From assembly GCF_947498345.1 (NCBI RefSeq), contig NZ_CANMJY010000002.1:62001-126000 (forward strand): a stretch of DNA of 64,000 bases, written 5' to 3'. The stretch is from an uncultured Winogradskyella sp. Its GTDB lineage: Bacteria; Bacteroidota; Bacteroidia; Flavobacteriales; Flavobacteriaceae. Made by a program: the position numbers and the translations under genes. The notes beneath the pieces are model-generated. The model saw only the letters and a list, made by a program, of their open reading frames with translations, was not told the origin of the DNA and made no database searches. Position 1 is the first letter of the stretch, and each line of letters starts with the position of its first letter. Positions 1 to 7,900 of this stretch are shown piece after piece.

Positions 1-96
1 GTTAAAGATTATATTTTAAAGCCTATTTCTCCAGATATGCTAACAGTAATTTCAAAAAAAATAGTAGAGAGTAAAAATTTGGGTAATAGTACGTAA
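1..96 (+). CDS. C-terminal tail of a receiver-domain protein (partial, runs off the left edge)
   Basis: The frame is open from base 1 to a TAA at 94-96, giving 31 residues. It starts VKDYILKPISPDML. The D-Y-I-L-K-P string matches the conserved beta5 end of response-regulator receiver domains, with the invariant Lys, followed by a helix of the right length for alpha5. The stop follows soon after, so no LytTR or winged-helix output domain is attached. The protein is therefore a stand-alone receiver, the last domain of a hybrid kinase, or a truncated regulator. A LytS-type kinase fragment lies at 1828-2004, but a link between the two is inference. Confidence 0.6.
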   Translation, partial: VKDYILKPISPDMLTVISKKIVESKNLGNST

Positions 97-695
97 TAGT
101 TGATACTGTAATTCTTAAACACAAACAATAGTAAAGGTTCTGCAGCATTTGTAAAAAAGATCATCTTTCTAGTCAAGAACAGGTTATTAGAAGATCACAA
201 AGTTTTGATAATCAACACTAAATTGTTTTTAAAATTAATACAATTTAGAGGTAAAACAACAGATGCGACAAAACCTTTCTGTAAAAAACGAGAAATAATA
301 TAGTGCTAAACCTGTCTAAATTATGGTTTTAAACCAACCTAAATAGCAAATTTCGTTATCAGAATCATTACATGCTTTTATCTAATTTTAGAACTTAATT
401 TAGCAATTATCCTGAATTAAAATTTTTAGATACTTTATTCGAAACTTTCATACTCCTAATGTAAACTTGGTAAATAAACAGGTTATTTTACTACATACCT
501 AGTCATATTAACAGAATTTAACCTTCGACAAGTGTAAATTAGATTGTTGGGGAATCCATTAATAATTGACTTATAGAAAGGGTTACTTAGTTATTAAGAA
601 ATAAAAGTTTCGAATAAAGTCTCTAAAGTATTTCACAATCTGAAATCACATTCTAAGATCGCACAAAAAATACAACTAAATAAATCTTTAAAATT
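97..695. other. Gene-free stretch
   Basis: No open frame on either strand looks coding. One perfect 9-bp inverted repeat (CTAAATTGT at 218-226 and ACAATTTAG at 240-248) could form a hairpin but has no T-tract. Nothing else was recognised. The stretch resembles eroded DNA like that at 1.5-2.1 kb. Confidence 0.5.
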
Positions 696-1535
696 ATGAA
701 AAGAGTATCAACAATCATTTTATCACTCATCGCTAATCTTTTGATAGCCCAAAGTGATTTTTCACCACAATATTCAAATGATGGCAATCAAATCTTGTTT
801 TATTCATACAGAATTGAAAAAGAACCAGAAATATTTATTATCAATAAAGATGGTAAACAAGTTAAACAATTAACAAAAACCGATGGAAATTGGGCAATCG
901 AACCCAGATGGTCTGAGAACGATGATTTCATTACCTATTCTACAGGTGAAAATATGGGAAAATTAAGATTGGCTATACATAACTTAAACAAGGATGAAGT
1001 AAAATTCATTGAAAAAATGGAAGGTACTCAGTTTGTTATTTCCTGGAATAAAAATGGGATTGAATGGGCTAATAAAGGTAAAGATGGATTCAAGTTTTAT
1101 AGAAAAACAGAACACGATAATAAACTAATCGAGTATAAACAATTTAAAGATTATTTTTTGAAATCAAGTAGAGATGGGGAGTTTACAGTTTTGGCAGTTA
1201 ATGATGAGAATAAAAAGGGTCTGTGGGTTGTTAAAAATAACGGTGAACCTAAGAAATTAACTGATAAAGTAGGAAGTAATATCTCTTTTTCATTTGACAA
1301 TACATTTATAGCATTTGAATATAAGGAAAATGAAACTTCCAACATCTACACAGTTAAGTTAGATGGAACCCATCTTCAACAAGTAACATCTGATAAAGCT
1401 GACGATTTAATGCCAACAATAAGCCCAAGTGGCAAGGAAATAACTTTTTCTTCTAGCATTTCTGGTCAATTCTGCTTGCACACTATAAATCTTGACAATA
1501 AGAAAATTAAGCAAATTACAGGATTGAATAATTAG
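696..1535 (+). CDS. Secreted WD40-like (PD40/TolB-type) beta-propeller protein
   Basis: 279 residues. An N-terminal signal peptide (hydrophobic residues 6-18, probable cleavage after Ala-Gln at about 18-19) indicates export. The mature part holds repeated PD40-type blades, seen as P.(Y/W)S..G..I.F/Y patterns near residues 23-40, 68-84, 200-215 and 236-255, with strands such as IYTVKLDGTHLQQVT between them. This is the TolB C-terminal type of propeller, usually a protein-interaction or ligand-binding scaffold. The N-terminal TolB domain is absent, so it is not a complete TolB. The length allows about five blades. It stands alone between eroded DNA. Substrate and partner are unknown. Confidence 0.7.
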   Translation: MKRVSTIILSLIANLLIAQSDFSPQYSNDGNQILFYSYRIEKEPEIFIINKDGKQVKQLTKTDGNWAIEPRWSENDDFITYSTGENMGKLRLAIHNLNKDEVKFIEKMEGTQFVISWNKNGIEWANKGKDGFKFYRKTEHDNKLIEYKQFKDYFLKSSRDGEFTVLAVNDENKKGLWVVKNNGEPKKLTDKVGSNISFSFDNTFIAFEYKENETSNIYTVKLDGTHLQQVTSDKADDLMPTISPSGKEITFSSSISGQFCLHTINLDNKKIKQITGLNN

Positions 1536-2097
1536 AGAATTATATGATTTTAACTATTGGCAAATATGTTTTCTATAACGTATCAAAATTCTTTAATTCT
1601 ATCTACCCAAATTTTGAATCTATAGAATTAAGAAAAGAGATGTTTTTTATAATAACCATATTTCGTTTTTTCTTCGTTTTTTGCCTAGCAACTTTGTTGT
1701 CTCAAGAAAATATAAGAATAAAATGGCTGTTAAAACTAATTACCTGTCTCAAACCTTGAATTATTCCGTTGAAACAAATAATAACATATGAACTTTTTCC
1801 GGTAATTCATAACTGTCTATTTTATGAGATTTCAATGAGTATGAAGGTATTAAGATAATTAGGTTATCTATCCTTTTGTACATAATTGTTAATTCTAATA
1901 GAATCATAACTTACTACGAAAGTGGAGGAATTGGTCTAGAGAATATTAAAAATAATTTAAAAGCTTTAATTAGAAAACTAATCAAGCTATATGTTTTAGG
2001 TTAATTTTTTAATAGTTCAAATTGAATACTAATCACTATCTATTCTGAACTATTTTGACCTTAAAATATAAGTCACCATTTAAACACTTAACAAAAC
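1536..2097. other. Gene-poor, eroded interval
   Basis: Between the propeller gene and the thioredoxin gene. A 71-codon ORF at 1544-1759 has one hydrophobic stretch and no recognisable family. A kinase-like fragment occupies 1828-2004 (separate entry). The rest is AT-rich with frequent stops. I read the interval as a decayed sensor-kinase locus, which is inference. Confidence 0.4.
1828..2004 (+). pseudogene. Remnant of a LytS-type sensor histidine kinase ATPase domain
   Basis: A 58-codon frame without a plausible start ends at TAA 2002-2004. It contains IIVNSN followed after about ten residues by GGIGLENIKNNLKAL. LytS/YehU-family kinases end with this layout: a strand with V-E-N-S, a short loop, then the G2 box G-I-G-L-x-N-(V/I)-K-x-R-L-x-L-L-Y. 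The usual Arg is Asn here, and the sequence after the box is degenerate. A TGA at 1825-1827 closes the frame upstream and no dimerisation (HisKA_7TM/His_kinase) box was found, so this is a fragment rather than a gene. Confidence 0.45.
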
Positions 2098-3270
2098 ATG
2101 AGACAAATAACTTTCATTATGCTTTGTATGTTTTTTTGTATAAACAGTAAAACAACTCATGCTCAAAATTTAGATGCTAATCAAATAATTGAAAAATCAT
2201 CACAAGTATCAAAAGAATCACAATCTATTAAATACTATGTAAAGTCTTATATTTTTGATAATAAAGATACTATAACATTCAACTCAACAATTATCCTTAG
2301 TAAAGACTTAGCTATTAAGCATCCCATATTCAGTGGGTATCGGTTCAATATGAATGTTCAAATAAGTGGAAAATATGAAAGTGAAATTGAAGTTGCATAT
2401 GATGGTCAAAATCTAGAATTAATCAAAGATTCAGAATTAACTATTCTTAGAAATCCAAATGGACCAACCACAATGAGAAAACTAAATCTGGATTTGTATA
2501 TGTTAATTCTCAAAGGTTTTATCAATCCTGATGGTTTTAATTTTCTACTTAAACGAAATCTTGAGAGAATAGATGATAAAATAATCAATGGGGTTGATTC
2601 TTATACTATTAAAGCTACTAACTCATTTCCAATATCCCCGGGCAGTAATAAACTAAGAGAAAGTATTACATATTGGTATTTTAATAAAAAAACATATTTA
2701 CCTACCGCTTATATACAAGGTAACCGAAAGTTTGAAATAACTATTCTGGAAAAAAACTATAAACAAAAACCATCAGACTTTACTTTATCAAAAACAAATT
2801 ATTCTCATCAACAAATTTTAACTAATGAAGATGTAGAAAAGGAAAATTTAATAGCTAAAGAAAATGTTGCTCCAAATTTTACATTTAAAGAAAACGGTAT
2901 TGTAAAACAATTATCGGATTTAAAAGGTAATGTTGTTATTCTTGATTTTTGGGGTACTTGGTGTCCGCCTTGTATTAAATCCATGCCTAATATTCAACAA
3001 ATTCATGAAAAGTATGGAGAAGACATAAAAGTTATTGGAATTGCTGTAAAAGATACCAAGAAAAAAGCGAAAGACTTCATGGTAAAAAACGGGTATACTT
3101 ATAAATTGATTTCTGATCAAGATTACCATATAGCTAATATATATGATGTTGCTATGTACCCTACTTTATATATAATTGATCAAAATGGTATTGTAAAATA
3201 TGGAGAAAAAGGCTATAACGCAAACGGCTTTGAAGTATGGTCAAAAATCATAGACAAGATACTTAGGTAA
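2098..3270 (+). CDS. TlpA-like thioredoxin-fold protein with N-terminal lipoprotein-localisation-like domain
   Basis: 390 residues, exported (signal peptide 1-22, ending T-H-A-Q). Residues about 25-240 are rich in beta strands and resemble the DUF/LolA-like half found in many Bacteroidota TlpA proteins. Residues about 255-390 form an AhpC/TSA-TlpA thioredoxin domain. The redox motif is W-C-P-P-C at 288-292, and a cis-Pro region (M-Y-P-T-L) follows near residue 354. Members reduce periplasmic disulfides, for example in cytochrome c maturation or stress responses. CPPC is a reducing-type motif. No cytochrome genes lie nearby, so the partner is unknown. The gene is monocistronic, with a hairpin terminator at 3481-3520. 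Confidence 0.85.
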   Translation: MRQITFIMLCMFFCINSKTTHAQNLDANQIIEKSSQVSKESQSIKYYVKSYIFDNKDTITFNSTIILSKDLAIKHPIFSGYRFNMNVQISGKYESEIEVAYDGQNLELIKDSELTILRNPNGPTTMRKLNLDLYMLILKGFINPDGFNFLLKRNLERIDDKIINGVDSYTIKATNSFPISPGSNKLRESITYWYFNKKTYLPTAYIQGNRKFEITILEKNYKQKPSDFTLSKTNYSHQQILTNEDVEKENLIAKENVAPNFTFKENGIVKQLSDLKGNVVILDFWGTWCPPCIKSMPNIQQIHEKYGEDIKVIGIAVKDTKKKAKDFMVKNGYTYKLISDQDYHIANIYDVAMYPTLYIIDQNGIVKYGEKGYNANGFEVWSKIIDKILR

Positions 3271-3314
3271 ATATAGTAATGATACATTAGTTAATAAGTA
3301 TTAATGATGGTTAA

Positions 3315-3422
3315 GAATTAAAAGGAATAAAAATCCATAAAAAGTCATTAAAGCTAAATTCTAAAAATGGAAAAGCTAAAGCCCATATTAAAACAGTTAA
3401 AAAATTGAAATACGAAAACTAG
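3315..3422 (+). pseudogene. TPR-like C-terminal gene fragment
   Basis: An open stretch of 35 codons ends at TAG 3420-3422. It contains KKSLKLNSKNGKAKAHIK, which matches the usual last tetratricopeptide helix pair in which 'SLKLNPxNxNAK' is followed by a Lys-rich helix. No start codon or upstream repeats remain; a TAA at 3312-3314 closes the frame. It is probably the stump of a TPR-ended protein. The match is short, so this is tentative. Confidence 0.3.
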
Positions 3423-3626
3423 AATAAAAGAGGTAATGTAGTAGAAAAAGTCAGGGATTAAAACATGATTTTAAATAATTGAAAAACAGTAGTTAATAAA
3501 TATATTGAACACTGTTTTTCTTTGTTCACTGATGTACAAACAAAACATAAAATCTCTCAGAGCTGATAAAATAAGAATTTTATATACTGTGATGTTTCAA
3601 ATGGGCTTTCGAAAAATCGATGATAG
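3423..3626. other. Non-coding spacer with terminator
   Basis: AT-rich spacer with no coding frame except the opposite-strand shadow of the 87-residue gene. It holds the hairpin at 3481-3520. Together with the TPR-like stump, it forms a gap of about 350 bases between two intact genes. Confidence 0.5.
3481..3520. terminator. Bidirectional intrinsic terminator
   Basis: Perfect 10-bp arms (GAAAAACAGT at 3481-3490, ACTGTTTTTC at 3511-3520) with A/T-rich flanks. It sits between the converging thioredoxin gene and the 87-residue minus-strand gene. Confidence 0.55.
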
Positions 3627-3890
3627 TTACAACTCTCGAAATTTTGAGGATAATGCAATTAGATTTTTCTTCTCAAATTTAGTTGGTAAATTAAAACCTA
3701 ATTTATTATATCTTTTTGATACAAAATCCATTCTAAAAATCATTTCTTTCCAAAGCCTATTGGCTCTCATTCTATAACCTGAATCCAATTCCTGATTATT
3801 CATAATTAAGGATAATGTAAGAATTCTGTTGTACCAGTTATTGGCTATAGCGTCAAGTTTCTTCTTTGAATTTATATCTTGTATATTCAT
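3627..3890 (-). CDS. Small conserved-looking hypothetical protein (87 aa)
   Basis: 87 residues, rich in charged and aromatic residues, with no signal peptide, membrane helix or Cys motif. Helices are likely throughout, for example the segment NNWYNRILTLSLIMNN near residues 17-32. It is preferred over the overlapping plus-strand 90-codon ORF for three reasons: its residue composition is protein-like, it has a clean ATG just after a minus-strand terminator (3901-3926), and it ends before the 3481-3520 hairpin. I do not recognise the family. The sequence gives no functional clue beyond an expected cytoplasmic location. Confidence 0.5.
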   Translation of the reverse strand: MNIQDINSKKKLDAIANNWYNRILTLSLIMNNQELDSGYRMRANRLWKEMIFRMDFVSKRYNKLGFNLPTKFEKKNLIALSSKFREL

Positions 3891-3900
3891 AATTTTAAAT

Positions 3901-3926
3901 AAAAAAAGCGTATAATCCTATACGCT
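3901..3926 (-). terminator. Intrinsic terminator, minus strand
   Basis: AGCGTATA (3907-3914) and TATACGCT (3919-3926) form an 8-bp stem with a 4-base loop. On the minus strand a run of seven T follows (3901-3907). It insulates the 87-residue gene from upstream transcription. Confidence 0.7.
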
Positions 3927-4052
3927 CATCCATAACTTAACCTAGATCTTAGTAATTCTACTATTTCACTTAAATTATTATATAAAGATATAAAAAGTGG
4001 ATTGGAAATAGCTATATTTTCTGGTTATATCAGCTTTTAATTCTTGGCTATT

Positions 4053-4083
4053 AAAAAGATAAGCCGTTACTTGAACGGCTTAT
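4053..4083 (-). terminator. Terminator of the dps-mscS operon
   Basis: ATAAGCCGTT (4059-4068) and AACGGCTTAT (4074-4083) form a 10-bp stem with a 5-base loop. On the minus strand the stem is followed by CTTTTT. It lies 45 bases beyond the mscS stop. Confidence 0.75.
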
Positions 4084-4128
4084 CAATCAGTAAACAATCA
4101 ATCAAACGAGGTGGTAATTCAATCTTCT

Positions 4129-5031
4129 TTAATTTTGATTGAACACCTCTAGTTCTTTTGTTAGGGATGTCATAGTGTTACTATTAACATTGAGGGTTCT
4201 TATAGGGAATGGGATATTAATATTTTCTTTATCAAATGCTTTCTTAAGCGCTATAATCACATCACTTTTAGCACTAAGCTTTGCCAATCCATTTTCACCA
4301 TAGACCCAAAATCTTGCCAAGAAATTAATACTACTATCTCCATAATGGGTATAATAGAACTCCGCAGTTTCGTCTATCTTTTCTTGATTATATAGTTTGT
4401 TAATAACATCTAGAGTTACATGCTTTACCTTATCTAAATCAGAATTATAGCCCACACCACATTCAATCGATACACGCATTTTTTTGGTCAACGAGAAGTT
4501 CTTGAATGGATTTTCTATAATTGTCTTATTGGGTATTACCACTAGATTATTATCTGCTTCTTTTAAGGTTAGATAATTAAGTGCAATATCAATAACCTCA
4601 CCTTCGTATCCATTAGTTTTTATCCAGTTTCCATAACGGATATTCTTTCTAAAGGATAGTACTATACCTGCAATGGTATTAGATAGTGTTCCTTGAAGTG
4701 CCAGACCAATAACGATACCCGATATTCCAGCACCGGTTAATAATCCTGTTACAGTTTGACTTAGGTTTAGAGCACTTAAAGCAAGGAATAATCCAGCGAT
4801 AACTATAACCACTGATGATGTTCTGGCAATGAGCTTGGTCACTGCTGTTTGGTTTATCTTTTTATATATAAGTTTTAAGACAATATTGTAGACAAGCTTG
4901 GACATAAAATAACTGGCTACCATTACCAACAGGGCAATACCAATATTGGGAAGGTTGGACACTAAAGCATCCGACCAAGATTCTAGCTTATTTGTAACCA
5001 AATTTGTAGTTGTTTCTAATTCTTCATTCAT
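4129..5031 (-). CDS. mscS: MscS-family small-conductance mechanosensitive channel
   Basis: 300 residues, inner membrane. Three membrane helices are visible near 28-50, 70-90 and 94-128. The third is the Gly/Ala-rich pore helix (GAGISGIVIGLALQGTLSN) typical of MscS TM3. It is followed by the beta domain (about 130-185, with the conserved P-N-K/N-F turn) and the alpha/beta C-terminal domain to about 280. The family opens under membrane tension during hypo-osmotic shock to release solutes. The size matches the short E. coli-type MscS (286 residues). It lies 43 bases behind dps on the same strand and shares a terminator, which suggests a stress operon under the promoter region at 5741-5818. Confidence 0.9.
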   Translation of the reverse strand: MNEELETTTNLVTNKLESWSDALVSNLPNIGIALLVMVASYFMSKLVYNIVLKLIYKKINQTAVTKLIARTSSVVIVIAGLFLALSALNLSQTVTGLLTGAGISGIVIGLALQGTLSNTIAGIVLSFRKNIRYGNWIKTNGYEGEVIDIALNYLTLKEADNNLVVIPNKTIIENPFKNFSLTKKMRVSIECGVGYNSDLDKVKHVTLDVINKLYNQEKIDETAEFYYTHYGDSSINFLARFWVYGENGLAKLSAKSDVIIALKKAFDKENINIPFPIRTLNVNSNTMTSLTKELEVFNQN

Positions 5032-5074
5032 AGCAATTAATATTTGATTGTTTTACTTAATTATTGTTTTTCTA

Positions 5075-5602
5075 TTACTTACACCATGAGGTGAACATCC
5101 AGTTTCTTTTCTCAATACGTCTCATGAAGTCTGTCATCATCTGTTCAGTGACATTATCACCAATATTTAGAGAGATATTTAGAACATTCAATAGATTATC
5201 GTGCAAGATTTCATAATCTTTTAAGACTTCACTAACCATGGCTGTTGCCGTCAAAGGCTTTTCGATATCTTTGATTGTGGCAATATTAGATATGTCTTTT
5301 AGCGATAACATAGGTTTGATATTAAAGATTCGCATTCTCTCAGCGATGATATCTATGCTTTCTGCTACTGTCTTATATTCTTTCTCGAACTCTTCATGGA
5401 GCTCAAAAAAGTCTGGTCCCTCTATATTCCAGTGAAAATTCCTCAATTTGTGATAGAACATCTGATAGTTAGCTAACATGTGCTTGAGTCCAGTTACAAT
5501 TTCCGAACCTTCTTCTAGGGTAAATCCTAATTTTTTTGTTTTTATATTTTTCTTTAATTCTTTAGTATTCATTTGTCTTTGTTTTAATTGATTATTATTC
5601 AT
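5075..5602 (-). CDS. dps: Dps-family ferritin-like DNA-protection protein
   Basis: 175 residues. The Dps signature is clear: L-R-N-F-H-W-N-I-E-G-P near 53-63, then LHEEFEKEY and D-I-I-A-E-R-M-R-I. The inter-subunit ferroxidase ligands are present at H57, H69, D84 and E88. Dps dodecamers oxidise Fe(II) with peroxide and store iron, and some bind DNA. The Lys-rich N-terminus (14-24) could serve DNA binding. The first ATG gives a 10-residue extension (MNNNQLKQRQ) before a second Met at residue 11. Either may be used. The gene heads an operon with mscS. A regulatory region with GTTAA repeats lies about 180-215 bases upstream. Confidence 0.9.
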   Translation of the reverse strand: MNNNQLKQRQMNTKELKKNIKTKKLGFTLEEGSEIVTGLKHMLANYQMFYHKLRNFHWNIEGPDFFELHEEFEKEYKTVAESIDIIAERMRIFNIKPMLSLKDISNIATIKDIEKPLTATAMVSEVLKDYEILHDNLLNVLNISLNIGDNVTEQMMTDFMRRIEKRNWMFTSWCK

Positions 5603-5740
5603 ACAACATGCTGATCTAATCTGACAAGACTAGATAATGTTATAATTGTTTTTATTGTGATTGACACTCGAGAAGAGTGTAGGACATAATTATAGGCTTA
5701 GATGCCTAGAAGACTTTTTTCGATATAGATTGTTTCGATG

Positions 5741-5818
5741 TCATATATTCAATATACAGATATAATTGAGATATCCAAAAGGTTAACAGGATTTAACTTT
5801 TATTAAGAAAGCATTAAC
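5741..5818 (-). promoter_or_regulatory. Twin regulatory element A, upstream of dps-mscS
   Basis: On the minus strand, 5797 to 5741 reads GTTAAATCCTGTTAACC, CTTTTGGAT, then TATATTGA near 5756. By eye about 48 of 57 bases match element B (6636-6692) without gaps. The GTTAA units repeat at 10-bp spacing (5797 and 5787). A further GTTAATGCT starts at 5818 and a CTTAAT at 5807, extending the phased series. GTTAATGCT is also the repeat unit of the boxes at 51474-51501 and 53938-53955. TATATTGA resembles a weak -7 element. Binding protein unknown. Confidence 0.55.
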
Positions 5819-5890
5819 GATTCAAAATTTCTCCTTGGTTTATTACTCAGTTATTAAATAAAAAGTACGTTCTGTTCGATAACTTAAAAG

Positions 5891-6082
5891 TTATACATAA
5901 AGAAAACAATCATCACAATCTTTTACCTTTCCATAATAGGTTTCTCTATATTTATGTAGGGTCTTTACAGGTAATCCGAACATGTATTTTTTTACATAAG
6001 TAACTTTTGCTGTCAGTCTTCCCATATTTTTACTATAATAATTTTCAGTTTTTGTTTTTCGTTTGATTTTTATAACTCTCAT
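5891..6082 (-). CDS. Small basic hypothetical protein (63 aa)
   Basis: 63 residues, strongly basic in its first two thirds (MRVIKIKRKTKTENYY), with a Tyr-rich middle and a C-terminal C-x-x-C (D-C-D-D-C) close to the end. No signal peptide or membrane helix. Alternating strands such as KVTYVKKYMFGLPVKTLHKYR suggest a small beta sheet. It lies 38 bases after the 118-residue gene on the same strand and is probably co-transcribed with it from element B. I do not recognise the family. The C-x-x-C could bind metal, but the other ligands are not evident. Confidence 0.5.
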   Translation of the reverse strand: MRVIKIKRKTKTENYYSKNMGRLTAKVTYVKKYMFGLPVKTLHKYRETYYGKVKDCDDCFLYV

Positions 6083-6120
6083 TTGGTTATTGACTTTACT
6101 GTGTTAAGTGAAAAGTTTAA

Positions 6121-6477
6121 TTAAATAGAATGAACCACGGCATTGATATTGTGCCTATCTACTAGTCGTTCAGTAAACGCCTTATGTCCCTTGGGCGCCA
6201 ATAAGTGTAGTTTGCCTTTTTTGATTGAAGCCATGAAACTTAGGACTTTCCACTTAATAACTAGTTTTCTAGGGTTTTCGTTTTTAAGTGCAACATCCGT
6301 ATAATGTTTGGATCCCACATGTGTGGTAAATGAAAAATCAGCTTGAATAGTTTCTTTTGTTGATTTGCTTCTATATACCTTAGGGTCTTTATATCCATCA
6401 AGTATCGATTTTAATGATGTTGTGGATTTTTTTTCAACCCACTTAACTGCTTTTGTTAGATAATCTTTTTTATTCAT
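6121..6477 (-). CDS. Hypothetical protein of a probable stress operon (118 aa)
   Basis: 118 residues, soluble and Lys-rich. An N-terminal helix (KDYLTKAVKWVEKK) is followed by strands and a K-G-H-K-A-F segment. No signal peptide, Cys pairs or catalytic motif. I do not recognise the family. It heads a two-gene operon with the 63-residue gene. Its upstream region carries a copy of the element found before dps-mscS, so the sequence suggests it is expressed under the same conditions as the iron-storage/osmotic-shock pair. Any stress role is inference from that shared element. Confidence 0.6.
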   Translation of the reverse strand: MNKKDYLTKAVKWVEKKSTTSLKSILDGYKDPKVYRSKSTKETIQADFSFTTHVGSKHYTDVALKNENPRKLVIKWKVLSFMASIKKGKLHLLAPKGHKAFTERLVDRHNINAVVHSI

Positions 6478-6891
6478 CTTTTATTTTTTAATGTTTTTAC
6501 GCCAAATACACCTCAAACCAAAATGGCAGAGAGAAGAAAGCATATTTAAATTTGGATTTGAGCTCTGATTGAGCACATTTAGAAGTCATAGACCAAAGGC
6601 CTAGAAAACTGTTTTGGAAATGGTTTGATATAAAATCATATAGTCAATATATTGATGTAATTGACAAATCCAAAAGATTAACAAGGTTTAACATATTTTA
6701 TTAATTGTGTTGATTAATAATTTCCATAAATAGACAATAAGGCAAAAGCCTTAATAAGAGTTGGTTTTTTTCAAAAACTTTAGGTCAAAATACATCAAAA
6801 CTGTATTTTTATTCAGTTAAAGATGTTCTTTGGAATAGGTGGTTGAGAAGTTAGGCTACTGCTTGAAAAAAGTGTAAAAGCCTCAAAAATC
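6478..6891. other. Intergenic region holding element B and the missing 5' part of an RHS gene
   Basis: 6636-6692 is regulatory element B for the minus-strand operon. From about 6700 to 6846 nothing coding is recognised; a small GGC-AAAA-GCC hairpin lies near 6742-6751. The frame of the RHS fragment opens only after a TGA at 6844-6846. No signal peptide or RHS repeats remain upstream. Confidence 0.5.
6636..6692 (-). promoter_or_regulatory. Twin regulatory element B, upstream of the 118/63-residue operon
   Basis: The minus strand carries GTTAAACCTTGTTAATC at 6692, CTTTTGGAT, and TATATTGA at 6651. This is the same order and spacing as element A before dps. The distance from the inner GTTAA to TATATTGA is 31 bases in both copies. 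Beyond 6636 the similarity decays, with a shared TTCTAGGC further on. It lies about 160-215 bases upstream of the 118-residue start. Confidence 0.55.
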
Positions 6892-7899
6892 ATGGGTAGT
6901 TACTATCCTTTTGGCTTAAAACATAAAGGGTATAATGACGTGGTCTCCGCTAATGTGAACTCCGTGGCGAGCAAGTTTAAGTATAATGGGAAGGAACTTA
7001 ATGACGAGTTAGGACTAGATTGGTATGATTATGGGGCTAGGAATTATGATTCTAGTTTAGGTCGATGGATGAATTTGGATCCGTTAGCTGAGAATTACTA
7101 TTATGATTCACCTTACATTTACACCACAAATAATCCCGTATTATTTATCGACCCTGATGGTAGGTATTGGAAACGTTCTGTTGGTGATGATGGAAAAGTT
7201 ACTTATACTGCTCAAGAAGGTGATAGTGCATGGTCACTACATCAACAGTATGGTGAGTCAGATGGTATTTCTGCAGAACAAGCCAATTCATTAGTTGAAA
7301 GTCAAATAGCAAAAAATTATATTAGAGAATCCGATGGCATGCTGATGTCTAATGTTGAAATTGGTAATACAGTAGAAATTGGCGGTAATGACGATAGTGG
7401 GCCAGTTCCAGTAGACCCTAGTTTAGCAGGGAATCCTGATAGATTACCAGTTGGAGGTGGAATGACCATTTGGGGGGAAGGCGGTAATAATTCGCTGGGG
7501 GGTATGGATAGTTCTCAAAGTGGTTCAGGTGGTTCCATGGATGCTTTAGGTTCTCCTAAATCTAATAAAATTGTAAAGGCATTACAGCGAGTCGGTTTAA
7601 TGACTAAACCTGATGAACAAATAAGAAGAGAAATGAGAGGGGGAGAAATGCCATCTATAAGTAGTGATGAACTTAATATGTCTCTTGATACATTATTTAG
7701 ACCTACATGGAATACCAACTTAGGAACATTTTATGAAGATGCTACAGGTGGCAGACAATTAGACAGCACCATCAATGCAAGAGAGTCCTATTTCAATAGC
7801 AATAATATATCTGTTAATTCTTTTAGAGTCGATACTATGAATTCAAATACAATTAATACAGTACATAGGCGAGTCAAAAAGTTTAAAAGTAATAATTAG
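6892..7899 (+). CDS. Orphan C-terminal RHS core with LysM-like segment and variable tip (335 aa, 5'-truncated)
   Basis: It begins in the middle of an RHS core (S-Y-Y-P-F-G, then KYNGKELNDELGLDWYDYGA near 44-63 and R-W-M-N-L-D-P-L-A-E near 73-82) and ends the core at I-D-P-D-G near 109. Such cores normally close a large repeat shell, but all of that is missing here. The frame opens just upstream at 6847 with no signal peptide. After the core, TYTAQEGDSAWSLHQQYGE (about 119-137) looks like a LysM half-motif. A Gly/Ser-rich linker and an unrecognised C-terminal domain (about 220-335) follow, the latter being the probable toxin tip. The next gene starts 1 base later. Truncated or a dormant cassette. 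Confidence 0.75.
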   Translation: MGSYYPFGLKHKGYNDVVSANVNSVASKFKYNGKELNDELGLDWYDYGARNYDSSLGRWMNLDPLAENYYYDSPYIYTTNNPVLFIDPDGRYWKRSVGDDGKVTYTAQEGDSAWSLHQQYGESDGISAEQANSLVESQIAKNYIRESDGMLMSNVEIGNTVEIGGNDDSGPVPVDPSLAGNPDRLPVGGGMTIWGEGGNNSLGGMDSSQSGSGGSMDALGSPKSNKIVKALQRVGLMTKPDEQIRREMRGGEMPSISSDELNMSLDTLFRPTWNTNLGTFYEDATGGRQLDSTINARESYFNSNNISVNSFRVDTMNSNTINTVHRRVKKFKSNN

Positions 7900-7900
7900 A

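Noticed and set aside
1544..1759. 71-codon plus-strand ORF with one hydrophobic stretch
   Set aside because: No family match, weak context in eroded DNA, and no start signal; kept only in the description of the interval.
3505..3777. 90-codon plus-strand ORF overlapping the 87-residue minus gene
   Set aside because: The minus-strand reading has better composition, a clean start behind a terminator and a sensible position; the plus frame looks like a shadow.
3925..4025. Minus-strand tail ending L-S-E-I-V-E-L-L-R-S-R-L-S-Y-G before the 3901-3926 terminator
   Set aside because: About 31 codons after a stop, no start codon and no family; it may be a gene stump but there is too little to call it.
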